A stretch of DNA of 64,000 bases from Sinorhizobium fredii (GCF_002944405.1 NZ_CP024307.1:1446501-1510500); one strand, 5' to 3'. Positions 36,969-59,695 are shown, numbered from the stretch's first letter. The notes: generated from the sequence alone by a model not told the origin. Numbers and translations: made by a program.

Positions 36969-37397
36969 ATGGCTAAGAAAGTTGCAGGCCAGCTCAAGCT
37001 GCAGGTCAAGGCCGGCTCGGCGAACCCGTCGCCGCCGATCGGTCCTGCGCTTGGTCAGCGCGGCATTAACATCATGGAATTCTGCAAGGCGTTCAACGCC
37101 GCCACGCAGGAAATGGAAAAGGGTATGCCGATTCCGGTCGTCATCACCTATTACCAGGACAAGTCCTTCACCTTCGTCATGAAGCAGCCGCCGGTCAGCT
37201 ACTTCCTGAAGCGCGAAGCGAAGATCCAGTCCGGTTCGAAGACCCCGGGTAAGGCGAAGGCCGGCTCGATCTCGAAGGCTCAGATCCGCACGATCGCCGA
37301 GGCCAAGATGAAGGACCTCAACGCGGCCGATATCGAAGGCGCAATGGCAATGGTCGAGGGCTCCGCCCGCTCCATGGGCCTGGAAGTGACGGGCTAA
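36969..37397 (+). CDS. rplK: 50S ribosomal protein L11
   Basis: A 142-residue L11 with the N-terminal thiostrepton-region domain ([34 protein letters not shown]) and the RNA-binding C-terminal domain ending [14 protein letters not shown]. The Pro pair of the PPIGPALGQ loop, where thiostrepton-class drugs act, is intact. Four bases separate it from rplA. Confidence 0.98.
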   Translation: MAKKVAGQLKLQVKAGSANPSPPIGPALGQRGINIMEFCKAFNAATQEMEKGMPIPVVITYYQDKSFTFVMKQPPVSYFLKREAKIQSGSKTPGKAKAGSISKAQIRTIAEAKMKDLNAADIEGAMAMVEGSARSMGLEVTG

Positions 37398-37401
37398 GAC
37401 C

Positions 37402-38100
37402 ATGGCGAAGATTGCAAAGCGTGTACAGAAGTCCCGCGAGGGCATTGATCCGGCGAAGGTCTACGGCCTCACCGAAGCCGTGACGCTCGTCAAGGAGCGT
37501 GCGACCGCCAAGTTCGACGAGACGATCGAAGTGGCGATGAACCTCGGCGTCGACCCTCGCCATGCCGACCAGATGGTCCGCGGCGTCGTCAACCTGCCGA
37601 ACGGCACCGGCCGCTCGGTTCGTGTCGCCGTGTTCGCACGTGGTGCGAAGGCCGAGGAGGCCAAGGCTGCCGGCGCCGACATCGTCGGCGCGGAAGACCT
37701 CGTCGAAATCGTTCAGGGCGGCAAGATCGACTTCGATCGCTGCATCGCGACCCCCGACATGATGCCGCTCGTCGGCCGTCTCGGCAAGGTTCTCGGTCCG
37801 CGCGGCATGATGCCGAACCCGAAGGTCGGAACCGTCACCATGGACGTCGCTGCGGCCGTCAAGGCTTCGAAGGGCGGCGCCGTCGAGTTCCGCGTCGAAA
37901 AGGCTGGTATCGTTCACGCCGGCGTCGGCAAGGCATCCTTCGATGCCAAGGCGCTGGAAGAGAACATCCGCGCCTTCGCAGACGCGGTGATCAAGGCGAA
38001 GCCGACCGGCGCGAAGGGTAACTACGTCAAGCGCGTGGCGATCTCCTCGACGATGGGTCCCGGCCTCAAGATCGATCCGGCAACGCTCAGCGTCGCCTAA
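37402..38100 (+). CDS. rplA: 50S ribosomal protein L1
   Basis: A 232-residue two-domain L1 with [24 protein letters not shown] and the signature [14 protein letters not shown]. It forms the L1 stalk and is the presumed translational repressor of its own operon. The downstream spacer is unusually rich in hairpins. Confidence 0.98.
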   Translation: MAKIAKRVQKSREGIDPAKVYGLTEAVTLVKERATAKFDETIEVAMNLGVDPRHADQMVRGVVNLPNGTGRSVRVAVFARGAKAEEAKAAGADIVGAEDLVEIVQGGKIDFDRCIATPDMMPLVGRLGKVLGPRGMMPNPKVGTVTMDVAAAVKASKGGAVEFRVEKAGIVHAGVGKASFDAKALEENIRAFADAVIKAKPTGAKGNYVKRVAISSTMGPGLKIDPATLSVA

Positions 38101-38430
38101 CGGAATCACGGGCTTCGGCCCGAAACCGAATTTCCGGCCTTTCGGGGCCGGAAATATCCGGGCTTCCGGCCCGGAATTCCTGTCCGAGATTGCGGGTGGT
38201 TCTACCTTAATCACCATTGCCCGCATGAGACGGGTAAGATCTGGATTTCAAGTGACGCCGCAGGCGTCGAAATTCGGTTCGAACCTCGCTTGCCTTGTGT
38301 CAGACCCGGCTATCCGGGAACGCCAAGGGACAGGATCCTTAAGCGTTGCTTGGGATCGAGCATGATCCCGGGTGACAAAGGCAAACCCGGCAGGGCTGCG
38401 ATGAGCAACCCTGTCAACTGGAGACAGACA
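38101..38430 (+). promoter_or_regulatory. rplA-rplJ spacer with L10 leader RNA
   Basis: This 330-base spacer has two parts. At 38109-38174 there are three adjacent GC stems (CGGGC/GCCCG, TTTCCGGCC/GGCCGGAAA, CCGGGC/GCCCGG). At about 38320-38420 a nested structure matches the architecture of the L10 leader: GACAGG (38329-38334) with CCTGTC (38410-38415), GTTGCT (38345-38350) with AGCAAC (38404-38409), and internal stems GGGATC/GATCCC and GGGT/ACCC. CAGGG at 38391 can compete for the CCCTG strand. Binding of L10-(L7/L12)4 would repress rplJL. Confidence 0.7.
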
Positions 38431-38949
38431 GTGGAAAGAGCGGAAAAACGCGAATTCGTCACGGAGCTGAACGAAGTCTTCAAGGCTTCCGGTTCGGTTG
38501 TCGTGGCCCACTATGCTGGTGTCACAGTTGCGCAGATGAACGACTTCCGTTCGAAGATGCGCGCTGCTGGCGGCACCGTCAAAGTCGCGAAAAACCGCCT
38601 GGCCAAGATCGCTCTTCAGGGCACGGAGTCTGAAGGGATGACCAATCTCTTCAAGGGACAGACGCTGATCGCTTACAGCGCCGATCCCGTAACGGCTCCG
38701 AAGGTCGTCATGGATTTCGCCAAGACCAACGACAAGCTCGTTGTCCTGGGCGGCGCCATGGGGACAACCACGCTCAACCCGGAAGCAGTCAAGTCGCTCG
38801 CGACCCTGCCTTCGCTGGACGAGCTGCGCGCGAAGCTGCTGGGCCTTCTCAATGCCCCGGCAACCCGCGTCGCGACGGTTGTCGCAGCACCGGCAAGCCA
38901 GCTTGCCCGCGTGTTCTCGGCCTATGCCAAGAAGGACGAAGCCGCCTGA
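38431..38949 (+). CDS. rplJ: 50S ribosomal protein L10
   Basis: L10 (172 residues) anchors L7/L12 dimers on the ribosome stalk. The N-terminal RNA-binding domain reads [36 protein letters not shown], and the C-terminal helix ([21 protein letters not shown]) binds L7/L12. It begins at GTG 38431 after CTGGAGAC, immediately after the L10 leader; an in-frame extension from 38290 overlaps that leader and is rejected. Confidence 0.97.
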   Translation: MERAEKREFVTELNEVFKASGSVVVAHYAGVTVAQMNDFRSKMRAAGGTVKVAKNRLAKIALQGTESEGMTNLFKGQTLIAYSADPVTAPKVVMDFAKTNDKLVVLGGAMGTTTLNPEAVKSLATLPSLDELRAKLLGLLNAPATRVATVVAAPASQLARVFSAYAKKDEAA

Positions 38950-39007
38950 GGCGGAATTTCGCTGTTGTAATCAAAACCAGTTCGAACCGAACAAAAGGAA
39001 AAGTAAA

Positions 39008-39391
<384 letters not shown>

Positions 39392-39405
39392 TTCGACGAC
39401 ATGCG

Positions 39406-39446
39406 AAGGGAGGGGGCCCTTTGGGCCGCCTCTCTTTGACCGTTTT
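39406..39446 (+). terminator. attenuator hairpin after rplL
   Basis: AAGGGAGGGGGCCC pairs with GGGCCGCCTCTCTTT (one mismatch) and is followed by GACCGTTTTT. A partial terminator here would explain lower rpoBC expression relative to the ribosomal protein genes, as in E. coli. Confidence 0.55.
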
Positions 39447-39454
39447 TGGAACAT

Positions 39455-39492
39455 ATTACCCAAAAGCCTGTCGAAAACGGCTTTTGGGTAAT
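39455..39492 (+). repeat. 14-bp perfect inverted repeat between rplL and rpoB
   Basis: ATTACCCAAAAGCC (39455-39468) and GGCTTTTGGGTAAT (39479-39492) form a long uninterrupted stem with a 10-base loop and no following T-run. The E. coli rplL-rpoB spacer carries an RNase III cleavage hairpin at the corresponding place, so an RNase III site is a reasonable reading. Confidence 0.65.
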
Positions 39493-39656
39493 GGGTTCTT
39501 CAAGAGGATGGTCGCGATTGAAGGACAGCACAGCAATCCGTGCTGGCGTCTTTCGAAAGCTTGACGAGATTGAACGACTCATTTGATCGACGGGATCGAC
39601 TGGCCATCGGTTCCCGTCCGTTGCAGGCCCGGATGCAAGATTGACAAGGAGCGACG

Positions 39657-43799
<4,143 letters not shown>

Positions 43800-43983
43800 G
43801 TGATATCCGGTGCGTGCCGCAAAGCGGCGCGCACCGTTTCCGCCGCCGGGCGCTCGCTTGCCCGCGGCAGGAACAGGGCCGCACCCGATGCGGTTTTAGC
43901 TGTTTATGGGGCAGGGGCCGGCGCCCGGGATTTGCCGGCACCCTCGCCAAGCTCAGGGCGTAAAGCCCGCAAAGGAGACAGGC

Positions 43984-48189
<4,206 letters not shown>

Positions 48190-48197
48190 TCGGAAAG

Positions 48198-48224
48198 GAG
48201 AGGGTGCGTGCCACCCTCTCTCTT
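48198..48224 (+). terminator. rpoC proximal terminator hairpin
   Basis: GAGAGGGTG (48198-48206) pairs with CACCCTCTC (48212-48220), then TCTT. It lies 9 bp after the rpoC stop. Confidence 0.6.
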
Positions 48225-48234
48225 CCCCAAATTC

Positions 48235-48268
48235 AAAGCCGCCCGGACCAGGTCCCGGGCGGCTTTCT
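48235..48268. terminator. bidirectional terminator between rpoC and the converging gene
   Basis: AAAGCCGCCCGG (48235-48246) pairs with CCGGGCGGCTTT (48255-48266) around a short loop. A/T runs flank both sides, so it can stop both rpoC and the leftward hypothetical gene. Confidence 0.75.
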
Positions 48269-48291
48269 CGTCTCACCTCGTCGGAATTCGG

Positions 48292-48588
48292 TCAGCCGAA
48301 GCGGATGATCGACACCTCGCCCTCGAGCGCGCCCTGGTAGGCGGACGCATGCGGCTCCTCGTCGGGAATGTCGGTAAGCGTGCCGATCTGATCGAGATCC
48401 GCCTGGAAGAATCCTTCCTCCGCAAGCGCATTCAGCGCTTCCCGCACGGCGGTGTCGTCATCCGGCGCCCGGAGCATCACGTGAATTTCCACGCCCGCTT
48501 CGTCGCGATCGTTCTCGTAGGCGCGGCCGATGATGACGAAGACCAGCGGCTCTTCGGGTGAATTGTCGTTGTCGGGCATGATGGGCAT
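48292..48588 (-). CDS. conserved hypothetical protein
   Basis: A 98-residue acidic protein (MPIMPDNDNSPEEPLVFVIIGRAYEN...ALEGEVSIIRFG). It has no signal peptide or membrane segment. The pattern of two beta strands (LVFVIIGRAYEN, VEIHVMLRAPDD) around a helix (TAVREALNALAEEGF) suggests a small ferredoxin-like domain. I do not recognise a function. It sits alone between rpoC and rpsL, transcribed against both, and shows good coding structure with an ATG after GAGGACC. Confidence 0.7.
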   Translation of the reverse strand: MPIMPDNDNSPEEPLVFVIIGRAYENDRDEAGVEIHVMLRAPDDDTAVREALNALAEEGFFQADLDQIGTLTDIPDEEPHASAYQGALEGEVSIIRFG

Positions 48589-49165
48589 CGGAAGGTCCTC
48601 GTTCGGATTGCGGGTAACCTTAACCCGGTTTCCCCGCCCCGCGAAAGAAATAGGAGAGAGCCTTCTTCTTGAGAAGCCGAATTTCGCCGGGCTGCAAGAC
48701 GTCTGGAGAATCGGGCTGACTCACGGTTCGTGGAAACGCCGATTGGTGTTACCGATTCTTTAACGACAGAGACCAAGGCGATGTTCAATGCGCCACGGAC
48801 CTGCCCGGGAAGCGGGATGCGCGCCGCAAAGCCTTGTTTTTCAGGCATATCAGGGCTGCAAGAGCGAGAATATTTGTTAATTGCCCTTGACGGATCGACC
48901 TGAAATCAGTACACCCCGCCGCATCAGAGCCCATGTGAGGCTGGCTGGTTCGGAACGTCGCGTTCTGGAGTTCGCCTCAAACAAGGTTCAAACGCACGCT
49001 GAAGACACAATGCTGCACGCAAGACGCGCGAGATAGCGCGTCCTCTGCTTTTGTCGGGGCCATCTGCGAAAAGGCGGATCGGCCCTCGTTTTGCGCATTT
49101 CATAGGCGTTCGGTACCGATCCGCCCGAGAGGGTAACGAGACAAGTTTTTGCAAGGGATGGTTAC
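48589..49165. other. long intergenic region upstream of rpsL
   Basis: The 577 bp contain no supported gene. The right half carries a promoter-like site (48886-48914) and a stable-looking hairpin region near 49050-49090 (GTCGGGGCC...GGCCCTCG). A leader of about 245 bases before rpsL follows from that promoter. Confidence 0.5.
48886..48914 (+). promoter_or_regulatory. candidate str operon (rpsL) promoter
   Basis: CTTGAC (48886-48891) is a perfect rhizobial -35. Seventeen bases later is GTACAC (48909-48914), a poor -10. Confidence 0.35.
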
Positions 49166-49537
49166 ATGCCTACCGTAAACCAGCTGATCCGCAAGCCGCG
49201 TCAGGCACAGGTAAAGCGCAACAAGGTTCCTGCTCTGCAGGAAAACCCGCAGAAGCGCGGCGTTTGCACCCGCGTCTACACGACGACCCCGAAGAAGCCG
49301 AACTCGGCTCTGCGTAAGGTTGCAAAGATCCGCCTGACGAACGGCTTCGAGGTGATCGGCTACATTCCCGGGGAAGGCCACAATCTTCAGGAGCACTCCG
49401 TGGTTATGATCCGCGGCGGCCGCGTGAAGGACCTTCCGGGTGTTCGTTACCACATCATCCGCGGCGTTCTCGATACGCAGGGTGTGAAGAACCGCAAGCA
49501 GCGTCGTTCGAAGTACGGCGCCAAGCGTCCGAAATAA
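49166..49537 (+). CDS. rpsL: 30S ribosomal protein S12
   Basis: The 123-residue decoding-centre protein begins [12 protein letters not shown] after Met. The streptomycin-critical lysines are wild type: the first in [12 protein letters not shown] and the second in [13 protein letters not shown]. It heads the str operon rpsL-rpsG-fusA-tufA. ATG 49166 follows AAGGGATGG. Confidence 0.99.
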
Positions 49538-49582
49538 CATCGCAACCGGCGCCATTTCGCTGGTCACCAGATAAAAAGTTGA

Positions 49583-50065
<483 letters not shown>

Positions 50066-50094
50066 CGGCAACACGTCTCGAAAGGCAGTCACCC

Positions 50095-52194
<2,100 letters not shown>

Positions 52195-52265
52195 CCGCAA
52201 TACGCCCGCGCTGAAACAGAATGAAAAGATTTCCCCTCTAAGGGACAAGAAACGGAGAGCCGAAA

Positions 52266-53441
<1,176 letters not shown>

Positions 53442-53446
53442 CGACA

Positions 53447-53501
53447 AAACGGCTTGAGCCGTTTCGGCAGGGACATGGTCGCCCGTGTCCCTGCGATTTT
53501 T
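53447..53501 (+). terminator. str operon terminator after tufA
   Basis: Two hairpins in series. AAACGGC/GCCGTTT (53447-53464) is followed by GCAGGGACA (53467-53475) / TGTCCCTGC (53486-53494), then GATTTTT. The second is a typical rho-independent terminator separating tufA from rpsJ. Confidence 0.8.
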
Positions 53502-53587
53502 GAAAGAAGCGGCTAAGCGAACGAATTCAGAAGTTTGAGTGTGTGCCGTCGAAAGGCACACGGGAAACACGAGCAAGGACAAGTCGA

Positions 53588-53896
53588 ATGAACGGCCAGA
53601 ATATCCGCATCCGCCTCAAGGCGTTTGATCACCGGATCCTCGATGCCTCCACGCGCGAAATCGTGTCGACGGCCAAGCGCACCGGTGCGAGTGTGCGCGG
53701 GCCCGTGCCGCTTCCGACCCGGATTGAGAAATTCACGGTCAACCGGTCGCCGCACGTCGACAAGAAGAGCCGCGAACAGTTCGAGATGCGCACGCACAAG
53801 CGTCTTCTCGATATCGTTGATCCGACCCCGCAGACGGTTGATGCGCTGATGAAGCTCGATCTGGCCGCCGGCGTCGACGTCGAGATCAAGCTTTAA
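53588..53896 (+). CDS. rpsJ: 30S ribosomal protein S10
   Basis: A 102-residue S10 (NusE): [57 protein letters not shown]. It also joins NusB/NusG antitermination complexes. First gene of the S10 operon; ATG 53588 follows AAGGACAAGTCG. An in-frame upstream extension is not used. Confidence 0.98.
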
Positions 53897-54019
53897 GAAT
53901 CCCGGCGCAAGCCGAAATAACAAGGAAGGTACGTGGAGTTTCTCCAACGGCTTCCAGGAACAGGAAACCGGAAGGTGCGGATGCACCGGACGGGAACCCT
54001 TAACAAGAGGCGTGAACCG

Positions 54020-54706
54020 ATGCGTTCAGGTGTGATTGCACAGAAAGTGGGAATGACCCGCGTCTACAACGACGCCGGCGAGCATATCCCGGTAACAGTT
54101 TTGCGGCTGGAGAACTGCCAGGTAGTGGCCCACCGCACCGAAGAAAAGAACGGCTATACCGCAGTTCAGCTGGGTGCCGGCCGTTCCAAGGTGAAGAACA
54201 CGACGAAGGCTCTGCGCGGCCATTTCGCCGCTGCGAGCGTCGAGCCGAAGGCGAAGCTCGTCGAATTCCGCGTCACCGCTGACAACCTGATCGACATTGG
54301 CGCCGAACTGACGGCCGGCCATTTCGTCGCTGGGCAGCTGGTCGACGTCACCGGTACCACGATCGGTAAGGGTTTCGCCGGCGCCATCAAGCGTCATAAC
54401 TTCGGCGGTCTGCGCGCCACGCACGGTGTATCGGTATCGCACCGCTCGCATGGTTCGACCGGTTCCAACCAGGATCCGGGCCGCGTCTGGAAGGGCAAGC
54501 GCATGGCTGGTCACATGGGCCAGACGCGCGTCACCACGCAGAACCTCGAAGTCGTATCGACCGACGAAGATCGCGGCCTGATCCTGGTCAAGGGCGCCGT
54601 CCCCGGCTCCAAGGGCGCATGGATCGTCGTTCGCGACGCAATCAAGTCGGGCACTCCGGAAGGCGCACCGCGCCCGGCCGCTGTGCGCGCCGCAGAACAG
54701 AAGTAA
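54020..54706 (+). CDS. rplC: 50S ribosomal protein L3
   Basis: A 228-residue L3. The N-terminal barrel reads [28 protein letters not shown], and the extension [50 protein letters not shown] reaches the peptidyl transferase centre. The start is ATG 54020, 123 bp after rpsJ; the tail ([16 protein letters not shown]) is slightly longer than in E. coli. Confidence 0.98.
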   Translation: MRSGVIAQKVGMTRVYNDAGEHIPVTVLRLENCQVVAHRTEEKNGYTAVQLGAGRSKVKNTTKALRGHFAAASVEPKAKLVEFRVTADNLIDIGAELTAGHFVAGQLVDVTGTTIGKGFAGAIKRHNFGGLRATHGVSVSHRSHGSTGSNQDPGRVWKGKRMAGHMGQTRVTTQNLEVVSTDEDRGLILVKGAVPGSKGAWIVVRDAIKSGTPEGAPRPAAVRAAEQK

Positions 54707-54718
54707 GGGAGCCGAATA

Positions 54719-55339
54719 ATGGATCTCACCGTCAAAACCCTCGAGGGCAAGGACGCGGGAAAGGTTTCCCTTTCTGACGCCATTTTCGGCCTCGAACCCC
54801 GTGAAGACATCATCGCCCGCGTCGTCCGCTGGCAGCTCGCCAAGCGCCAGCAGGGCACGCACAAGGCCAAGGGCCGCGCCGAAGTCGCGCGCACCGGCGC
54901 CAAGATGTACAAGCAGAAGGGTACGGGCCGCGCCCGCCACCACTCCGCACGTGCTCCGCAGTTCCGCGGCGGTGGCAAGGCTCACGGCCCGGTCGTGCGC
55001 AGCCATGAGCACGACCTGCCGAAGAAGGTCCGGGCGCTCGGCCTGCGCCACGCGCTGTCGGCCAAGCTCAAGGCAGAAGAGATCATCGTCCTCGACGATC
55101 TCGTCGCCAACGAAGCAAAGACGAAGGCGCTCGCCGGCGCATTCGCCTCGCTTGGCCTGACCAACGCTCTGATCATCGGCGGCGCCGAGATCGAGAACAA
55201 CTTCAAGCTCGCAGCCCAGAACATCCCGAATGTGGACGTTCTGCCGGTCCAGGGCATCAACGTTTACGACATTCTGCGCCGTGGCAAGCTGGTGCTTTCC
55301 AAGGCTGCTGTGGAAGCTCTGGAGGAGCGGTTCAAATGA
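54719..55339 (+). CDS. rplD: 50S ribosomal protein L4
   Basis: A 206-residue L4 with the exit-tunnel loop [34 protein letters not shown] and a Rossmann-like globular part. In enterobacteria L4 represses the S10 operon by attenuation and translation. Its stop overlaps the rplW start by four bases (ATGA). Confidence 0.98.
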   Translation: MDLTVKTLEGKDAGKVSLSDAIFGLEPREDIIARVVRWQLAKRQQGTHKAKGRAEVARTGAKMYKQKGTGRARHHSARAPQFRGGGKAHGPVVRSHEHDLPKKVRALGLRHALSAKLKAEEIIVLDDLVANEAKTKALAGAFASLGLTNALIIGGAEIENNFKLAAQNIPNVDVLPVQGINVYDILRRGKLVLSKAAVEALEERFK

Positions 55340-55629
55340 CGGATCTTCGCCACTACGACGTGATCGTGTCTCCCTCGATCACCGAAAAGTCGACGCTGGT
55401 TTCCGAACAGAACCAGGTCGTCTTCAACGTCGCCAAGGGCGCTTCGAAGCCTGAGATCAAGGCTGCAGTCGAAGCCCTGTTCGGCGTCAAGGTCACGGCC
55501 GTCAACACGCTCGTCCGCAAGGGTAAGCTGAAGCGCTTCCGCGGTTTCGCCGGAAAGCAGAAGGACGTCAAGAAGGCGATCATCACGCTCGCCGAAGGTC
55601 AGTCCATCGACGTCTCGACCGGTCTCTAA
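55336..55629 (+). CDS. rplW: 50S ribosomal protein L23
   Basis: A 97-residue L23 ([52 protein letters not shown]). It lies at the tunnel exit and docks trigger factor, SRP and SecY. Translationally coupled to rplD. Confidence 0.98.
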   Translation: MTDLRHYDVIVSPSITEKSTLVSEQNQVVFNVAKGASKPEIKAAVEALFGVKVTAVNTLVRKGKLKRFRGFAGKQKDVKKAIITLAEGQSIDVSTGL

Positions 55630-55672
55630 CGGATAGGCCCATTAGGGTAAAAACCCAAAAGGGAACAAGAAA

Positions 55673-56509
55673 ATGGCATTGAAAAGTTTCAATCCGACGA
55701 CGCCGAGCCAGCGCCAGCTGGTCATCGTGGACCGCGCCGGCCTCTACAAGGGCAAGCCGGTCAAGGCGCTGACCGAGGGCCTGTCCTCCAAGGGCGGTCG
55801 CAACAACCTGGGCCGCATCACCGTCCGCTTCCAGGGCGGCGGTCACAAGCGGTCCTACCGCCTTGTCGACTTTAAGCGTCGCAAGTTCGACGTCGAGGGC
55901 ACGGTCGAGCGTCTGGAATACGACCCGAACCGCACCGCCTTCATCGCGCTCGTCAACTACGCCGACGGCGAACAGGCCTATATCCTGGCGCCGCAGCGTC
56001 TTGCCGCCGGCGACAAGGTCATCGCTTCGGACAAGGCTGTCGACGTCAAGCCCGGCAACACCATGCCGCTGCAGTTCATTCCGGTCGGCTCCATCATCCA
56101 CAATGTGGAAATGAAGCCGGGCAAGGGCGGTCAGATCGCCCGCTCCGCCGGAACCTACGCGCAGCTCGTCGGCCGCGACCAGGGCATGGCGATCCTTCGC
56201 CTGAACTCGGGCGAACAGCGCCTGGTGCACGGCTCTTGCCTTGCATCGATCGGTGCTGTATCGAACCCCGATCACGGCAACATCAATGACGGTAAGGCTG
56301 GCCGTTCGCGTTGGCGCGGCAAGCGCCCGCACGTACGCGGCGTCGTCATGAACCCGGTTGACCACCCGCACGGCGGTGGTGAAGGCCGTACCTCGGGTGG
56401 CCGTCACCCGGTTACCCCGTGGGGCAAGCCCACGAAGGGCAAGCGTACGCGCTCCAACAAGTCGACCGACAAGTTCATCATGCGCTCGCGGCACCAGAAG
56501 AAGAAGTAA
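55673..56509 (+). CDS. rplB: 50S ribosomal protein L2
   Basis: A 278-residue L2 with an OB and SH3-like core and the conserved C-terminal [41 protein letters not shown], containing the His at the peptidyl transferase region. ATG 55673 follows AAGGGAACAAGAAA. Confidence 0.99.
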   Translation: MALKSFNPTTPSQRQLVIVDRAGLYKGKPVKALTEGLSSKGGRNNLGRITVRFQGGGHKRSYRLVDFKRRKFDVEGTVERLEYDPNRTAFIALVNYADGEQAYILAPQRLAAGDKVIASDKAVDVKPGNTMPLQFIPVGSIIHNVEMKPGKGGQIARSAGTYAQLVGRDQGMAILRLNSGEQRLVHGSCLASIGAVSNPDHGNINDGKAGRSRWRGKRPHVRGVVMNPVDHPHGGGEGRTSGGRHPVTPWGKPTKGKRTRSNKSTDKFIMRSRHQKKK

Positions 56510-56524
56510 GAGAGGAAGTCTCGA

Positions 56525-56803
56525 ATGACTCGTTCAGTATGGAAAGGTCCGTTCGTTGACGGCTATCTTCTCAAGAAGGCTGAGAAGGTCCGCGAAGGCG
56601 GTCGTAACGAAGTGATCAAGATTTGGAGCCGCCGCTCCACGATCCTTCCGCAGTTTGTCGGCCTTACCTTCGGCGTCTACAACGGCAGCAAGCACGTCCC
56701 GGTCAGCGTCAACGAAGACATGGTCGGACACAAGTTTGGTGAATTCTCTCCGACCCGGACCTACTACGGTCATGGTGCGGACAAGAAGGCAAAGAGGAAG
56801 TAA
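56525..56803 (+). CDS. rpsS: 30S ribosomal protein S19
   Basis: A 92-residue S19 ([67 protein letters not shown]). It contacts S13 in the 30S head. Two bases separate its stop from the rplV start. Confidence 0.99.
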   Translation: MTRSVWKGPFVDGYLLKKAEKVREGGRNEVIKIWSRRSTILPQFVGLTFGVYNGSKHVPVSVNEDMVGHKFGEFSPTRTYYGHGADKKAKRK

Positions 56804-56805
56804 CA

Positions 56806-57194
56806 ATGGGCAAGGCAAAAGCCGAACGCCGGCTGAAGGATAATGAGGCGCAGGCCATTGCGCGCACGATCCGCGTCAGCCCCCAGAAGCTCAACCTCGT
56901 TGCCGCGCTGATCCGCGGCAAGAAGGTCGACCGCGCTCTGGCCGAACTCGAATTCTCCCGCAAGCGCATCGCAGGCACCGTCAAGAAGACGCTTGAATCC
57001 GCGATCGCGAATGCCGAGAACAACCACGACCTCGACGTTGATTCGCTCATCGTCGCGGAAGCTTACGTTGGCAAGTCGATCGTGATGAAGCGCTTCCACG
57101 CCCGTGGTCGCGGTCGTGCATCGCGCGTCGAAAAGCCGTTCTCGCACTTGACGATCGTTGTTCGTGAAGTGGAAGCCAAAGGGGAGGCCGCATA

Positions 57195-57195
<1 letters not shown>
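56806..57195 (+). CDS. rplV: 50S ribosomal protein L22
   Basis: A 129-residue L22 whose beta-hairpin ([27 protein letters not shown]) lines the exit tunnel near the macrolide site. No insertions or deletions typical of resistance are seen. Overlaps the rpsC start by one base. Confidence 0.98.
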
Positions 57196-57908
<713 letters not shown>

Positions 57909-57946
57909 CATTCGCGCGTGGCAGCCAATATCGGAGAAGTAAAAAA

Positions 57947-58360
57947 ATGTTGCAGCCAAAGCGTACGAAGTATCGCAAGCAGTTCAAGGGCCGCATCAAG
58001 GGCGTAGCCAAGGGCGGTTCTGATCTTGCCTTCGGCGAATTCGGCCTCAAGGCTCAGGAGCCGAACCGCGTCAATGCGCGCGAGATCGAAGCGGCCCGCC
58101 GCGCGATCACCCGCCACATGAAGCGCGCCGGCCGGGTCTGGATCCGCGTGTTCCCGGACGTGCCGGTCACCGCCAAGCCGACCGAAGTCCGCATGGGTAA
58201 GGGTAAGGGTTCGGTTGAATACTGGGCATGCAAGGTCAAGCCCGGCCGTATGATGTTCGAGATCGATGGTGTCAACGAAGAACTCGCCCGTGAGGCACTT
58301 CGTCTTGGCGCTGCCAAGCTCTCTGTCAAGACGCGCTTCGTGCAGCGTATCGCAGAGTAA
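57947..58360 (+). CDS. rplP: 50S ribosomal protein L16
   Basis: A 137-residue L16 ([42 protein letters not shown], the conserved Arg loop and [28 protein letters not shown]). It stabilises the A-site tRNA elbow. Followed after 12 bp by rpmC. Confidence 0.99.
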   Translation: MLQPKRTKYRKQFKGRIKGVAKGGSDLAFGEFGLKAQEPNRVNAREIEAARRAITRHMKRAGRVWIRVFPDVPVTAKPTEVRMGKGKGSVEYWACKVKPGRMMFEIDGVNEELAREALRLGAAKLSVKTRFVQRIAE

Positions 58361-58372
58361 GGAGTGAAGCTC

Positions 58373-58573
58373 ATGAAAGCCGCAGATGTTCGCGCTCTGA
58401 GCGCCGATCAGCTCAAGGAAGAGCTCGCCAAGCTGAAGAAGGAGCAGTTCAACCTGCGCTTCCAGAAGGCTACCGGCCAGCTCGAGAAGTCTTCGCGTAT
58501 TGACGAAGTCCGCAAGGACATCGCACGCATCAAAACCATTGCCCGCCAGAAGGCGGCAGAAGCCAAGGCCTAA
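58373..58573 (+). CDS. rpmC: 50S ribosomal protein L29
   Basis: A 66-residue two-helix protein ([38 protein letters not shown]). ATG 58373 follows AAGGAGTGAAGCTC; a GTG at 58364 is in frame but sits inside the ribosome site. L29 borders the tunnel exit with L23. Confidence 0.98.
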   Translation: MKAADVRALSADQLKEELAKLKKEQFNLRFQKATGQLEKSSRIDEVRKDIARIKTIARQKAAEAKA

Positions 58574-58585
58574 GGACCACAAAAA

Positions 58586-58822
58586 ATGCCGAAACGCATT
58601 CTGCAGGGCACCGTCGTCAGCGACAAGAACGACAAGACCGTCGTCGTCAGGGTCGAGCGCCGCTTTGCGCACCCGATCCTCCAGAAGACCGTTCGTCGTT
58701 CCAAGAAGTACAAGGCTCACGACGAGAACAACCAGTACAAGGTCGGTGACGTCGTTTCCATCGAGGAATGCGCGCCGATTTCGAAGGACAAGCGCTGGAC
58801 GGTCGTCTCCGCCCAGGCTTGA
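58586..58822 (+). CDS. rpsQ: 30S ribosomal protein S17
   Basis: A 78-residue OB-fold protein ([47 protein letters not shown], ending [17 protein letters not shown]). It nucleates 30S assembly and is the last gene of the S10 operon. Confidence 0.98.
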   Translation: MPKRILQGTVVSDKNDKTVVVRVERRFAHPILQKTVRRSKKYKAHDENNQYKVGDVVSIEECAPISKDKRWTVVSAQA

Positions 58823-58848
58823 TTTCTGCAGGTTTTGCCCGTCAGACC

Positions 58849-58877
58849 CTTGCGTCCCAGGCAAATATCTGTATGAA
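58849..58877 (+). promoter_or_regulatory. candidate spc operon promoter
   Basis: CTTGCG (58849-58854), 17 bases, then TATGAA (58872-58877), between rpsQ and rplN. Its transcript would pass the hairpin at 58897-58918 before reaching rplN. Confidence 0.3.
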
Positions 58878-58894
58878 GCACGCAATTGAAGCAG

Positions 58895-58926
58895 AGGAAC
58901 GCTCGAGTTCGGGCGTTCTTTTGCTT
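58895..58926 (+). terminator. terminator/attenuator between S10 and spc operons
   Basis: GAACGC (58897-58902) pairs with GCGTTC (58913-58918) and TTTTGCTTT follows. It marks the S10/spc boundary inside the 178-bp rpsQ-rplN spacer, the largest internal gap of this block until rplO. Confidence 0.65.
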
Positions 58927-59000
58927 TGAGATAAGCACAATAAGCCGGGCGAGGGGGTTTCGACCCAACCGGCCTGGTAACAACAAGAAGGCGACCTGAC

Positions 59001-59369
59001 ATGATTCAGATGCAAACAAACCTCGAGGTGGCGGATAATTCCGGCGCACGTCGTGTCATGTGCATCAAGGTGCTGGGCGGCTCCAAGCGCAAATACGCGT
59101 CGATCGGCGACATCATCGTCGTTTCGATCAAGGAAGCCATTCCGCGCGGCCGCGTGAAGAAGGGTGATGTCATGAAGGCAGTTGTCGTTCGCACCGCGAA
59201 GGACATCCGCCGTCCGGATGGCAGCGTCATCCGCTTCGACACCAACGCAGCCGTTCTTATCGATAACAAGAAAGAGCCGATCGGCACCCGTATCTTCGGA
59301 CCGGTTCCGCGCGAACTTCGCGCCAAGAACCACATGAAGATCATCTCGCTGGCTCCGGAAGTACTCTAA
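59001..59369 (+). CDS. rplN: 50S ribosomal protein L14
   Basis: A 122-residue barrel protein ([46 protein letters not shown], ending [24 protein letters not shown]). First gene of the spc group. It forms the intersubunit bridge B8. Confidence 0.99.
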   Translation: MIQMQTNLEVADNSGARRVMCIKVLGGSKRKYASIGDIIVVSIKEAIPRGRVKKGDVMKAVVVRTAKDIRRPDGSVIRFDTNAAVLIDNKKEPIGTRIFGPVPRELRAKNHMKIISLAPEVL

Positions 59370-59383
59370 GGGAGCGTTGAGAG

Positions 59384-59695
59384 ATGCAAAAGATTCGCAA
59401 AGGCGACAAGGTCGTCGTACTCACCGGTAAGGACAAGGGCCGTTCCGGCGAAGTCATCCAGGTCATGCCGAAGGAAGACAAGGCTGTCGTGCGTGGCGTC
59501 AATATGGTGAAGCGTCACCAGCGCCAGACCCAGAGCCAGGAAGCCGGCATCATCAACAAGGAAGCCCCGATCCACCTTTCGAACATCGCGGTCGCCGATC
59601 CGAAGGACGGCAAGCCGACCCGCGTCGGTTTCAAGATCGATGGTGACAAGAAGGTCCGCGTGGCCAAGCGTTCGGGAGAAGTGATCGATGGCTAA
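59384..59695 (+). CDS. rplX: 50S ribosomal protein L24
   Basis: A 103-residue KOW protein ([43 protein letters not shown]). It starts 50S assembly. The last eight bases overlap the rplE start, so the two are probably translationally coupled. Confidence 0.98.
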   Translation: MQKIRKGDKVVVLTGKDKGRSGEVIQVMPKEDKAVVRGVNMVKRHQRQTQSQEAGIINKEAPIHLSNIAVADPKDGKPTRVGFKIDGDKKVRVAKRSGEVIDG

